Of a DNA stretch of 64,000 bases, positions 10,231 through 19,260 are shown piece by piece. The translations under genes were made by a program, and so were the position numbers. Location of the stretch: positions 124,001 through 188,000 of the forward strand of contig NZ_PIPI01000002.1 of NCBI RefSeq assembly GCF_003987315.1, in the 5' to 3' direction. Origin of the DNA: Aliidiomarina haloalkalitolerans. Its GTDB lineage: Bacteria > Pseudomonadota > Gammaproteobacteria > Enterobacterales > Alteromonadaceae. Below the pieces are notes generated by a model. It saw only the letters and a list, made by a program, of their open reading frames with translations, was not told the DNA's origin and ran no database searches. Positions within the stretch are counted from its first letter, which is position 1. The number at the start of each line of letters is the position of its first letter.

Positions 10231-10644
10231 TTAATCAATTAATGATGTTGGAATTTCCAACTCTGCATTTAACAAAGTACGGTGTACGGGGCATTTATTG
10301 GCGATCTCGAGTAGGCGCTGACGCTGCTCGTCAGTTAAATCGCCGTCAATTTTAATGTGCCGTTCAAATTTATCCGCGCCTTTATCACCGCGCACATGAC
10401 GCAAGTCGACGGTTATTTTATCCACAGGCCATTCTTTGCGCTTGGCATACATGCGAAGGGTCATGGACGTACAAGCACCGAGTCCTGCTAACACCATTTC
10501 AAAGGGCGCAGGCCCTTCGTCTGCGCCGCCTAAAGACTCCGGCTCGTCAGCCAACCAACGATGGCGGTGAGTGGTAACCTGATTCGTATACGGAGCCATC
10601 TTCTCTTCGACGCGTACGCATCCTTCTTTTACTTCCGCACTCAT
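10231..10644 (-). CDS. OsmC/Ohr-family thiol peroxidase-like protein
   Basis: 137 aa from the ATG at 10644, which has GGAGTG upstream; an open frame extends further upstream but lacks a ribosome site. The OsmC-family fold is indicated by GPAPFEMVLAGLGACTSMT (first Cys about residue 53) and KCPVHRTL near the C-terminus (second Cys), the redox pair that reduces organic hydroperoxides in this family. Closest in style to the YhfA branch. First gene of a likely osmC-esterase-S9 peptidase run, divergent from the small heat shock gene. Confidence 0.88.
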   Translation of the reverse strand: MSAEVKEGCVRVEEKMAPYTNQVTTHRHRWLADEPESLGGADEGPAPFEMVLAGLGACTSMTLRMYAKRKEWPVDKITVDLRHVRGDKGADKFERHIKIDGDLTDEQRQRLLEIANKCPVHRTLLNAELEIPTSLID

Positions 10645-10721
10645 GTGAACACTCCAATTGACAAAAACTGCTAACAAGCTACCTGAGCCGACGCGAGCTT
10701 GCAAAAATTTTCCGATTAGCC

Positions 10722-10750
10722 CTTGAAAATCTGCGCAGCGATCATACATC
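10722..10750 (+). promoter_or_regulatory. Sigma32-like heat shock promoter of ibpA
   Basis: CTTGAAA (10722-10728) is a full sigma32 -35 core and is preceded by CC. After 14 bases comes CATACATC (10743-10750), a partial match to the CCCCATnT -10. Its place about 85 bases before a small heat shock gene supports the call. The -10 is imperfect. Confidence 0.6.
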
Positions 10751-10755
10751 TAGAG

Positions 10756-10826
10756 TGTAGGCAGCGGGTCTCAAAGAGAACGCTCACCCTACAATGTCAA
10801 CTAACTGTCATCGCTCAAATGAGGAT
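10756..10826 (+). promoter_or_regulatory. ROSE-like RNA thermometer in the ibpA leader
   Basis: Two stacked hairpins in the 5' leader. The first pairs TGTAGG (10756-10761) with CCTACA (10788-10793), with an inner AGCG/CGCT stem. The second pairs ATCGCTC (10810-10816) with GAGGAT (10821-10826) across a four-base loop, leaving one G unpaired, and it hides the Shine-Dalgarno GAGGA. UCGCU against AGGA with a bulged G is the U(U/C)GCU motif that defines ROSE thermometers of rhizobial and E. coli ibpA genes. Heat should melt it and free translation. Confidence 0.72.
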
Positions 10827-10834
10827 ACAAGACT

Positions 10835-11281
10835 ATGAATACAATCGATTTAACCCCACTTTATCGCAGCAGCGTAGGTTTCGACCGTTTAGCATCTATG
10901 CTCGACAACGCCCTTCGCGGCGACACTGGTACTGGAGGCTATCCTCCGTACAATATTGAAGCCACAAGTGAAAACCGCTACACCATTACCATTGCGGTTG
11001 CAGGCTTCACAGATAACGAATTAGACATTCAAGTAGAACGCGGTGTCTTAACCGTCCGCGGCAAGAAAGCAGCGGAAGATAAAGATCGCAACTACTTGTA
11101 CCAAGGCATTGCCGCGCGTTCGTTCGAGCGCAAGTTCAATCTTGCCGAGCACGTGGAAGTAACCGACGCAGAATTGAAAAATGGTTTATTGAATATTTAT
11201 CTGGTGAAAGAAATCCCAGAAGCCATGAAAGCTCGGAGCATTGCCATTAAAAATACCGATGCGCTTGAATACAAAAAGTAA
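10835..11281 (+). CDS. ibpA: Small heat shock protein, IbpA/Hsp20 family
   Basis: A 148-aa ATP-independent holdase chaperone that coats aggregating proteins in the cytoplasm. The N-terminus (DLTPLYRSSVGFDRL) matches IbpA. The alpha-crystallin domain covers about residues 37-128, with NRYTITIAVAGF, the VERGVLTVRGKK strand and the A-x-x-x-G-L-L signature (AELKNGLLNIYL). A short C-terminal extension carries an Ile-x-Ile-like stretch (SIAIK). Expression is probably double-controlled by a sigma32-like promoter and a ROSE-like thermometer just upstream. Confidence 0.95.
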   Translation: MNTIDLTPLYRSSVGFDRLASMLDNALRGDTGTGGYPPYNIEATSENRYTITIAVAGFTDNELDIQVERGVLTVRGKKAAEDKDRNYLYQGIAARSFERKFNLAEHVEVTDAELKNGLLNIYLVKEIPEAMKARSIAIKNTDALEYKK

Positions 11282-11296
11282 ATCGGTCATGACAAC

Positions 11297-11332
11297 GGAC
11301 TTCGGTGCTGGGTGAGAGCAGTACCGAAGTCC
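11297..11332 (+). terminator. Hairpin after ibpA
   Basis: GGACTTCGGT (11297-11306) pairs perfectly with ACCGAAGTCC (11323-11332) around a 16-base loop. No T-run follows directly, so on its own it is more an mRNA-stabilising 3' hairpin than a terminator; a proper terminator follows 16 bases later. Confidence 0.4.
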
Positions 11333-11347
11333 ACTCCCTGGATATAA

Positions 11348-11381
11348 GAAACCGGAGCCGTCACCAGCTCCGGTTTCTTTA
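11348..11381 (+). terminator. Intrinsic terminator between ibpA and the M17 peptidase gene
   Basis: GAAACCGGAGC (11348-11358) pairs with GCTCCGGTTTC (11367-11377), with an 8-base loop and then TTTATT. It ends the ibpA transcript and, from its symmetry, may also act on the convergent peptidase gene, whose stop is only 11 bases away. Confidence 0.8.
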
Positions 11382-11391
11382 TTGCAAAATC

Positions 11392-12945
11392 TTACTGGGC
11401 TGAGTAGATTTTCGCCCACTCGGCGAGCAACCGCACGCCATAACCAGTTGCACCCTCAGGGTGAATGCCGCTGCCACTTTGAATCATAGCATTACCGGCC
11501 ATATCGATATGAACCCACGGTGTATCGCCAGCGAAGTGCTGCAGGAAAATAGCACCCGCTTGAGCGCCCGGCGAACCGGTATTTTTCATATCAGCAATAC
11601 GGCTAGTGACTACGTTCCGATAGGGTTCTAATGGCAGTTGCCACACGAGTTCTTGGGTATTCTCACCAGCCACACGCAGCGTTTCGATAATGTCATCATG
11701 ATTACTGAAAATTGCTGAATACTCTGTGCCTAAGGCACCAACTTTTGCACCGGTTAAGGTTGCAATATCAGCGATTGCGCGCGGATTAAAGAACTCGCGT
11801 GCATACCAAATGCCATCAGCAAGAATGAGGCGGCCTTCCGCATCGGTGTTTGCCACTTCGATGGTCGTGCCATCACCAGCAGTAACCACATCACCTGGTA
11901 AAGTCGCTTCGCCAGAAATTGCATTCTGTGACAAAGGTACAACACCTACGACATTAATCGCTGCACGCTCACCTGCCAGCGCTTTGACTGCGCCAACCAC
12001 CGCAGCACCACCGGCTTTGTCGGTTTGCATTGCGAGGATTGATGCTGCAGCGGTTTTCAGGTTGTAACCGCCGGTATCAAAGGTATTCCCTTTACCAACA
12101 AACGCAATCGGCTGGTCGTCGCTGCCTTTCCAGTGCATCACAAGCAAGTGCGCCTTATGTTGGCTACCTTGCGAAACACTATACAGTGAGCCCATGCCCA
12201 GCTCTTTCACTTGCTCTGGACCGAGGATAGTTACTTCCACACCCAGTGGCTCCAGTTGTTGCCGAGCGATTTCTGCAAAACGAGCTGGGTAACCGTCAGA
12301 ACCTGGTAAGTTGGTTAACTCACGCGCCAAAAATACGCCTTCTGCCAACGCCCGCTTTGCAGCATATTGTTGCTCTGCGTCAGAATTTGTTACCACTTGC
12401 CAATGAACATTTTGGGCTGGACGAGCAGCCGGCTCACTCTTAAACCGGTCGAAACGATAATTCCGTAAATCGACGCCATGAGCCACCGCTGCGGTAATCC
12501 GAGCATTTTCAGTTGCTGAGTTAATTGCACGGGTATCGACAAGCACTGAATCGGCTTTGACGCGATTCAAATAAACCGAAAGCGCTGCGCCAATTTCCTC
12601 TGCAGTTGTCCGGGTTAAACTATCCGCTTGACCAACACCAACCAACACCAAACGCACTTCATCAAGGCCAACTGGTGCGATGATATCTAGTTGCTGCTTC
12701 GCTTTCCCAGTAAACTCTTGTGCCTGAATCGCACGATTTAACTGGTGCACTGTGTCTGCGCTTAAGCTAGTTGCCCAACCTTGCGCGGCAACATCACCTT
12801 CAAATTCAGGCAATAATAAAACACGAGTATCTGCATTCGCAGACTGATTTGAAAACGTAAACGTGGTGTTCAAGTACTCGGCTGATGCAGCTAGCGGCAA
12901 CATCATCATACTTACAACAGCCACAAAGCCACGCATGAGCTTCAT
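11392..12945 (-). CDS. Exported M17 leucyl aminopeptidase-family protein
   Basis: 517 aa. The N-terminus MKLMRGFVAVVSMMMLPLA ending at ASA-EY is a signal peptide, so this PepA-like enzyme should be periplasmic, unlike cytosolic PepA. The di-metal site is recognisable: VGKGNTFDTGGYNLK (Lys and Asp), MQTDKAGGAA (Asp) and NTDAEGRLILADG (Asp and Glu), the last being the M17 signature. The second motif differs from the usual FDSGG (FDTGG here), so activity is probable but not certain. GAGGAAAG precedes the start. Adds to the rich set of secreted peptidases in the window. Confidence 0.9.
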   Translation of the reverse strand: MKLMRGFVAVVSMMMLPLAASAEYLNTTFTFSNQSANADTRVLLLPEFEGDVAAQGWATSLSADTVHQLNRAIQAQEFTGKAKQQLDIIAPVGLDEVRLVLVGVGQADSLTRTTAEEIGAALSVYLNRVKADSVLVDTRAINSATENARITAAVAHGVDLRNYRFDRFKSEPAARPAQNVHWQVVTNSDAEQQYAAKRALAEGVFLARELTNLPGSDGYPARFAEIARQQLEPLGVEVTILGPEQVKELGMGSLYSVSQGSQHKAHLLVMHWKGSDDQPIAFVGKGNTFDTGGYNLKTAAASILAMQTDKAGGAAVVGAVKALAGERAAINVVGVVPLSQNAISGEATLPGDVVTAGDGTTIEVANTDAEGRLILADGIWYAREFFNPRAIADIATLTGAKVGALGTEYSAIFSNHDDIIETLRVAGENTQELVWQLPLEPYRNVVTSRIADMKNTGSPGAQAGAIFLQHFAGDTPWVHIDMAGNAMIQSGSGIHPEGATGYGVRLLAEWAKIYSAQ

Positions 12946-13053
12946 GTCACTTTCCTCTCTTTAGGTCGATTATGATTAGATGAACGATATTAAGGCTGCC
13001 TAATTTAGTCATGCGTTACAAGCAAAAGCCGATAAAGCAGCTGATTTCAGCGA

Positions 13054-15819
13054 CTACTTTGTGGCATTCGCAGGCACATAGTCATTTTGTAGCGCATTGA
13101 CACGTACGGCAGCACTGAAGAAATAACCTTGGAAAAGGTCGCAGCCTTGTTCTTGTAACGTATTAAACTGCTCTTTTGTTTCAACGCCTTCAGCCACAAC
13201 TTTCAATTGCAACGCATGACCTAAGGCAATAATGCTTTTGGTCACCTGCTTCTGAGACTTGTTTTTATTCATACTACGTACGAAAGACTGGTCGATTTTG
13301 ATTTGATCAATTGGCAGACGATATAAATAGTTGAGGTTAGAGTAACCGGTACCAAAATCGTCTAAGGCAAAACGCACGCCGATACTCTTCAATCGATTCA
13401 TTTTTTCAATAGCGCTTTCGGTGTTACCGAGCAACATCGATTCGGTAATTTCGATAATCAACTTGTCGGCTGGAGCACCAAACTGTTCGATGATTTCTTC
13501 AACCTGTTCAACGAAATTAGGTTCCCGAAGTTGTTTTACACTGACATTAACGGCCATCGTCCAATGTTGCCGGTCTGGATTTTTCGACCACTCGACAAGC
13601 TGTTTACAGGCCGTTCTTAACACCCATCGCCCAAGAATCAAAATATCGGCAGATTGTTCGGCAACACTAATAAAATCAACCGGACTAATCATCCCCTTCA
13701 CCGGATGCAACCAGCGCGACAAGGCTTCAACGCCATAGACTTGACCGTCTGCATCAACTTTGGGTTGATAGTAAAGCTCGATCTCTTCGCTCAATACAGC
13801 GCGATGCAACTCGCGCTGCAGTTGTAAGCGCGCTTGTAGCCGCTCTTCCATGGCCGAATTAAAGAATACCGCCGTGTTTCGACCCTGTGACTTGGCCTCG
13901 TACATGGCTTGGTCAGCTTGCTGGAGAATGCTTTCTACTGAGCTTGATTCCGGCGTTAAGATGGCAATACCGATACTTAAAGTGATATGAAAATCATCTT
14001 GATGGAGACGAATCGGCTCTGCGAAGACCTCCTGCAGTAGCTTGACTTGCTGATCGGCACGCTGCTGCGCCTGCTCTCGAGACATTCCGCAGTTCGGCAC
14101 AACAAAGATAAACTCATCAGCAAGAATGCGTGCTGCCAATTCGCCTTCGTCAAGGATGCGCGCTAAGCGTTCACCGACCAAATAGAGTGCATAATCGCCT
14201 TCAACTTGTCCGACGCTGTCATTTAATAGTTTGAAGTTATCAACGTCGATCGACAGCACATAACCAAACTGCCTTTTCTTACGCGCTTCAACTAGCGCTT
14301 CATGCAAGTGCTTGTGTAAAAACGCGCGGTTGGGTAGCGATGTGATTGGGTCGATATTCGTGAGTTCGTCGAGCTGTGTTTGTGCCTGCCGCTCTTGCGT
14401 GACATCAACCATAATCCCGTGCCAAACCACCCCATTTGACTCTTCATTTCCGGGTGACGAATGAATCACAATATGTTTGATCTCGCCTTCCACTAAAAAC
14501 CGACCTTCCCAGCGAAACGGTTTGCTCGCTGCGGTGGCTCGCTCTTCAAGTTCGATAAAGCGATTGAGATCGTCCGGATGCATCATACCAATAATGGACT
14601 CCATGGCTTGCTGCAGCGGCAAACCTTCTGGAATCGCAAAAATATCACGCACACGTTGGCTCAAATAAATAAAGTGACGAGGACCTTCATGGGTGAGAAG
14701 CACTTGGTAAACACCAGCAGGAATCATACTCGTCAACTGCGAGTAGCGGTTCAGTGATTTTACTAAGGCCGCCTGTCGAGTCAGAACTTCTTGCTCAGAC
14801 TCGCTAATAATCCGCTGCGCATAACGATACGAGTAATACACAGCAATACCGCAAAGCACTAATAATATTAGCGGTAATACCATACTTTGCAGCCATGCAA
14901 TCACCACTGAGCGTTTCGACTGCAAGACGACAATCACCTGTTGATATTCAGGTAGCGGCAATACGTATGCAGAATAACTCTGGAGGCCACGATGATCAGT
15001 ACCTGGGCGTAAATAGCTATAAAGCCCCGTCTGTTGTGAAAGGATAGGTCGAAGCGCTTCTGAAACGGGTTCTTGATACATCTCAAGCGGTTCATAGTGC
15101 TCTGGGCTAACTGGGTATAAATGCGTTAGGTAGCCATCATTCCGTACAAGTGCGATTTGCGTTCCCTCAGGCAAATCATCGCGGTTGAGGATGGCTAAGC
15201 TTTCGTCGGCACGAAATGCCACGGAAATGGCCCCGATCAGCCGCCCTTGTTGATTATAAAGCGGCTGACGCAATGGAATGACCCATTGCTGCAGTGGCTC
15301 AAAATAATAAGGACGACCAACCTGAAAGCTCGGATTGCTCATCATAAATAGATAATCTTGCAGAATGCCACCAGCTGCCGGCAGCGCCACCTCGCCCACT
15401 GTCATAGGAAAGTCAGCAGCAACAAACCTGCCTTGAGTGTCGAGCAGCGCCAAGCCTTCAACATTTAAATGATACGGTAACGCTTGTTGCAGCAACTCAG
15501 TGACATGAGTTTGAAAATCTTGGCGGGGTAGCGCAATAATTTGTCCACTTAACTGAGTTAAAAACTGCTCAATATTGCCCAAATTCGTTTCTAAATGCTG
15601 TTCTTGTAGCTCGGCATAATGCGCCAGCTCTTGCTCGTGCTGAGTGGTCGTCCGCAGCCACAAGGCGATGGATGTGATCAGAAAAACAAGCAGAATTAAC
15701 CAACTGACCGCCACGATCATCGGCCGCAACGAGCGAGTCCCCGTGCGCCGCGGAGACAAATGAAGGGTTGAGCCCCCTGCATCCAAGTTTGCATAAGGCC
15801 GTGGCTGGTTATCTCTCAC
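13054..15819 (-). CDS. Membrane-bound Cache-PAS-GGDEF-EAL signalling protein
   Basis: A 921-aa c-di-GMP protein. A transmembrane helix (about 34-53), a long periplasmic part that looks like a Cache sensor (about 60-300) and a second helix (about 308-327) precede PAS (about 370-470), GGDEF (about 490-650) and EAL (about 670-915) domains. The GGDEF signature is degenerate, ILADEF at about 566-571, so cyclase activity is unlikely. The EAL domain looks intact: VEALSRW (about 696), NVSVKQL, EITES, DDFGTGYSN, KIDQSFV and AEGVETKEQ, so I predict a phosphodiesterase tuned by a periplasmic signal. The start is a GTG with no clear ribosome site; a Met at about residue 34 is an alternative. Confidence 0.88.
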   Translation of the reverse strand: MRDNQPRPYANLDAGGSTLHLSPRRTGTRSLRPMIVAVSWLILLVFLITSIALWLRTTTQHEQELAHYAELQEQHLETNLGNIEQFLTQLSGQIIALPRQDFQTHVTELLQQALPYHLNVEGLALLDTQGRFVAADFPMTVGEVALPAAGGILQDYLFMMSNPSFQVGRPYYFEPLQQWVIPLRQPLYNQQGRLIGAISVAFRADESLAILNRDDLPEGTQIALVRNDGYLTHLYPVSPEHYEPLEMYQEPVSEALRPILSQQTGLYSYLRPGTDHRGLQSYSAYVLPLPEYQQVIVVLQSKRSVVIAWLQSMVLPLILLVLCGIAVYYSYRYAQRIISESEQEVLTRQAALVKSLNRYSQLTSMIPAGVYQVLLTHEGPRHFIYLSQRVRDIFAIPEGLPLQQAMESIIGMMHPDDLNRFIELEERATAASKPFRWEGRFLVEGEIKHIVIHSSPGNEESNGVVWHGIMVDVTQERQAQTQLDELTNIDPITSLPNRAFLHKHLHEALVEARKKRQFGYVLSIDVDNFKLLNDSVGQVEGDYALYLVGERLARILDEGELAARILADEFIFVVPNCGMSREQAQQRADQQVKLLQEVFAEPIRLHQDDFHITLSIGIAILTPESSSVESILQQADQAMYEAKSQGRNTAVFFNSAMEERLQARLQLQRELHRAVLSEEIELYYQPKVDADGQVYGVEALSRWLHPVKGMISPVDFISVAEQSADILILGRWVLRTACKQLVEWSKNPDRQHWTMAVNVSVKQLREPNFVEQVEEIIEQFGAPADKLIIEITESMLLGNTESAIEKMNRLKSIGVRFALDDFGTGYSNLNYLYRLPIDQIKIDQSFVRSMNKNKSQKQVTKSIIALGHALQLKVVAEGVETKEQFNTLQEQGCDLFQGYFFSAAVRVNALQNDYVPANATK

Positions 15820-15877
15820 CGATTTGAGCCCAACTTTAAGTATCTAAGTGACTTAACTTTAATCTTAAATTAGCCCT

Positions 15878-15900
15878 GTCGCAATGACGGCGACTTTTTT
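15878..15900 (+). terminator. Terminator-like hairpin in the divergent mrp leader region
   Basis: GTCGC (15878-15882), a 7-base loop, GCGAC (15890-15894), then six T. It looks like an intrinsic terminator reading rightward, yet no plus-strand gene ends here: the left neighbour is transcribed leftward. It could attenuate the mrp operon or end a short or antisense transcript. The stem is only five pairs. Confidence 0.4.
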
Positions 15901-16091
15901 ATCAAACGGGTACTCGTTTGACTGACTGAATAGGTTGATATACCTACTAAGGATTAATAAATGAATAACTTGGTACTATTAAGTGAGTTTTTCGGCAAAT
16001 ATTGAGCTAGATCAGCACTTTTGTGTCATGATCACATACAGTAACAACATTAACGAGAACTCGCCTTTTTAGCTAAGAAAAATAATTGCCT

Positions 16092-18920
16092 ATGCTACTG
16101 CTCATCCTCTTATTGCCCCTGCTATTTTTGCCGGGTCCACTCTTGCTGCGTCACGCGCCGCGGTGGGCTGTTGGGCTTGCGAGTTTACCGCCTCTTATTG
16201 CTTTTATTCTATTACTGCAGTTACTCCCCACTGTCATGCAAGGGCAGGTTCTCCTTTACCAGTTTGACTGGATTCCAGAGCTTGGCCTCAGCGTCGCACT
16301 GCGACTTGATGCGCTGTCGGCATTATTCGCATTACTGATTACCGGTATTGGTGTCACCGTGATGTATTACGCTCACCATTATTTTGCCGGTAAACCTGAA
16401 GCTGCTCGTTTTTATACCCTGATTCTTGCCTTCATGGCGGCAATGCTCGGTATCGTGCTCGCCGAGAACTTGATCTTGATGCTCATTTTTTGGGAGCTTA
16501 CGAGCCTCATTTCGTTTTTGCTCATCGGTTTCTATGGTAATAAACAAATTTCTCGGCGCGGTGCGCGTTTATCATTGTTCATCACTGGCGGTGGCGGTTT
16601 AGCACTGCTCGGCGGTATTATTTTAATTGGTCAAGTTGTCGGCAGTTACCAGCTCACCGATATTCTCGCAGCACGCGAGTTAATCCAAAACGATAGCCGT
16701 TTCCCGTGGATTCTTGGCTTGATATTGCTGGGTGCATTTACGAAGTCAGCGCAGTTCCCTTTTCATTTGTGGCTGCCCCATGCGATGTCAGCACCAACCC
16801 CTGTTTCTGCCTACCTGCATTCGGCCACCATGGTAAAAGCTGGGATCTTCTTGCTTATCCGTTTGTTCCCTGTGTTTAGTGGCCATGAAGCTTGGTTTTA
16901 TTGGGTTGCCGGAATTGGCGTGGTGACTTTGTTAGTCGGCTCGTTTGTTGCCATTTTCATGCACGACATGAAGGGCTTGCTAGCTTATTCAACCATTAGC
17001 CATTTGGGGCTTATTACATTGCTAATTGGCTTCGGTACCCATGGTGCCTTAACCGTCGCCCTCTTCCATTTAGTCAACCATGCACTCTTTAAAGCACCGT
17101 TGTTTATGATGGCTGGTGTAGTCGACAAGGCCGCGGGCACTCGTGATCTGCGGCAAGTGAATGGCATGGCCAAGCACTTTCCACTCCTGATGATATTGAG
17201 CTTTATTCCAACCGCTGCAATGGCTGGACTGCCCTATTTAAACGGCTACTTCAGTAAGAAACTGTTCATTGTTGAAAGCCTCAATGGCCCGCACTCAGGC
17301 ATGATTGCGACACTTATTCCAATTTTGGCAATTCTTGGCGCCGCTTTCTCGGTCGGCTATGCCTTGCGGTTATTCCACAATACCTTCTTCAATGGTAAGC
17401 CGGTCGATTTACCGAATTGGCCGCCGAAAAAACCTAGCAATTGGACTTATGCGCCACTCGTTTTTTTCGCTGCTGCGTGCGTCATTCTTGGCCTATGGCC
17501 AGAGCTTATGTTGCATGGACTCATTGCCGCCGCAGCAAATGCAGCGAATGTCAGTTCCGACTTATTAATTCCCGCCACAAGTGCGCCACATATCGTCAGC
17601 TATGACCTCTCGGTGATTCAAGACCATCCGTGGTTGTCGCTGATTTCGGCCGTGACCTTCCTCGGCGGTCTCGCTATGTATAGCGCACGAAAAACATTAT
17701 TCGCGTGGCATGCAAAGCTACCAAACTTAAATGCCAAAGATCATTTTGAAAAGCTGATGCAAACCCTGATTGGTTGGTCGCAAAATGCCGTTCACATGGT
17801 CGAAAATGGTTCCTTACAACGTTACGTTTTATATTTACTGGTGACCGCCTTGGTGTTCACCGGTTGGCCGTTAATTGGCTTAGATGTCTGGCGAGGCAAC
17901 CGCGAACTCATGCCCATCGACGCCATGACCGCAGGTGGGATTGTTTTGCTTGCAGCGATGGCATTAGCGGTCAGCTTCTTGCACCATCAACGTATTACAG
18001 CACTGCTGTTTACCGGTGCAACAGGCTTGTTTATTACCATTGGTTTTGCGCGCTTCTCTGCGCCAGACCTTGCGCTGACCCAGTTCTCAGTTGAAGTCAT
18101 GGCGATCATGATTATGATGTTGGCGCTTTCGTTTTTGCCGCAAACGTCACCGCATGAATCCAGTCGTTTCCGCTGGTCTCGCGACGTGATCATCGCCAGT
18201 ATCGCAGGCATTGGTGTTGCGTTGTTGAGCTTTGCGGTTATGACACGCCCGCAGTCATCAATCTCTGATTACTTCCTGGCCAACAGCGTATCCGGCGGCG
18301 GCGGCACCAACGTGGTCAACGTGATTCTGGTCGACTTCCGAGGCTTCGATACGCTCGGTGAAATCACGGTTCTGGCCATTGCAGCCCTCGCCGTATTCGC
18401 CTTGACCAGAAACTTGCGTTTGAAAGACCGACCGAACCATCAACAGAACGAATACTGGAATGGTTTTGCCGAGTCCCACCCGTTGTTTTTACGGGTTCTC
18501 GCACGACCCATTTTACCTATGGCCTTGTTAGTTTCTGCCTATATTTTCTTGCGCGGTCATAACCTTCCTGGCGGTGGTTTTATTGCCGGCTTAATCACTG
18601 CCGCAGCGCTGAGCTTACAGTATGTCGCCTGCGGTATTCGCTGGGCGCATGTGCGCATGTTGACTCAGTTCCGCCCTCTCGTTGGCGCTGGTTTATTGAT
18701 AGCCGGAACGACAGGAGTCGGCAGCCTTGTCTTTGGCAAACCGTTCCTGACCTCGTGGTTCGGGCATTTTGAATTACCCTTCATTGGAGAATTTGAACTT
18801 GCCACCGCGCTCCTGTTTGACTTAGGTGTGTATGTCACGGTCGTTGGTGCCACGTTATTAATTTTGGCCAACATGGGTCGCCTTATGACCATCCACGGCC
18901 CCGGCAAGGAGATTGGCTAA
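16092..18920 (+). CDS. mrpA: Mrp Na+/H+ antiporter subunit A fused to subunit B
   Basis: 942 aa, almost wholly membrane helices. The first 600 residues are a NuoL-like proton channel subunit with the conserved Glu of FWELTSLISF (about 135) and the Lys-rich AFTKSAQFPFHLWLPHAM and SAYLHSATMVKAG segments. Then come MbhD/DUF4040-like and MbhE-like parts (about 620-790), and a C-terminal MnhB domain (about 800-940; LPGGGFIAGL). The fused A-B form is known from proteobacterial Mrp operons. Start: ATG 16092; a TTG at 16086 is also in frame, and neither has a good ribosome site. The stop overlaps the mrpC start (TAATG). The complex exports Na+ for H+ and supports alkali and salt tolerance. Confidence 0.95.
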   Translation: MLLLILLLPLLFLPGPLLLRHAPRWAVGLASLPPLIAFILLLQLLPTVMQGQVLLYQFDWIPELGLSVALRLDALSALFALLITGIGVTVMYYAHHYFAGKPEAARFYTLILAFMAAMLGIVLAENLILMLIFWELTSLISFLLIGFYGNKQISRRGARLSLFITGGGGLALLGGIILIGQVVGSYQLTDILAARELIQNDSRFPWILGLILLGAFTKSAQFPFHLWLPHAMSAPTPVSAYLHSATMVKAGIFLLIRLFPVFSGHEAWFYWVAGIGVVTLLVGSFVAIFMHDMKGLLAYSTISHLGLITLLIGFGTHGALTVALFHLVNHALFKAPLFMMAGVVDKAAGTRDLRQVNGMAKHFPLLMILSFIPTAAMAGLPYLNGYFSKKLFIVESLNGPHSGMIATLIPILAILGAAFSVGYALRLFHNTFFNGKPVDLPNWPPKKPSNWTYAPLVFFAAACVILGLWPELMLHGLIAAAANAANVSSDLLIPATSAPHIVSYDLSVIQDHPWLSLISAVTFLGGLAMYSARKTLFAWHAKLPNLNAKDHFEKLMQTLIGWSQNAVHMVENGSLQRYVLYLLVTALVFTGWPLIGLDVWRGNRELMPIDAMTAGGIVLLAAMALAVSFLHHQRITALLFTGATGLFITIGFARFSAPDLALTQFSVEVMAIMIMMLALSFLPQTSPHESSRFRWSRDVIIASIAGIGVALLSFAVMTRPQSSISDYFLANSVSGGGGTNVVNVILVDFRGFDTLGEITVLAIAALAVFALTRNLRLKDRPNHQQNEYWNGFAESHPLFLRVLARPILPMALLVSAYIFLRGHNLPGGGFIAGLITAAALSLQYVACGIRWAHVRMLTQFRPLVGAGLLIAGTTGVGSLVFGKPFLTSWFGHFELPFIGEFELATALLFDLGVYVTVVGATLLILANMGRLMTIHGPGKEIG

Positions 18921-19258
18921 TGGAAATATTGGTCGCCATTCTATTAGGTGTTTTAACGGCAAGCGGCGTGTTTTTAATTTTACGAGCCCGCACATTCTCA
19001 GTGGTGCTCGGATTAACCTTGCTGTCACACGCAGTCAATTTATTCTTATTCAGCATGGGGCGACTGCACACGAATGCACCCGCAGTCATCGGTGAAGCCG
19101 CACAACATGCTGACCCACTACCACAGGCGTTAGTACTCACTGCAATTGTGATTGGCTTTGCCATGACTGCGTTCGTTGTCGTCTTGGCACTGCGCTCCGT
19201 GCTTGAGTTAAAGAATGACCATGTCGATGGCGTCGATAAAAATGAGGAGCCGATTTAA
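18920..19258 (+). CDS. mrpC: Mrp antiporter subunit C
   Basis: 112 aa, three predicted helices, NuoK-like. Recognised by the LRARTFSVVLGLTLLSHAVN segment and DPLPQALVLTAIVIGFAMTA, the MnhC/NuoK core. It starts inside the mrpA stop codon and ends two bases before mrpD, so it is translated as part of the same chain. A membrane subunit next to the ion-translocating A and D subunits. Confidence 0.95.
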   Translation: MEILVAILLGVLTASGVFLILRARTFSVVLGLTLLSHAVNLFLFSMGRLHTNAPAVIGEAAQHADPLPQALVLTAIVIGFAMTAFVVVLALRSVLELKNDHVDGVDKNEEPI

Positions 19259-19260
19259 CC

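Noticed and set aside
16018-16042. TGTGTCATGATCACA as a CRP site upstream of mrpA
   Set aside because: The halves are one base too close for the TGTGA-N6-TCACA consensus; only the right half fits.
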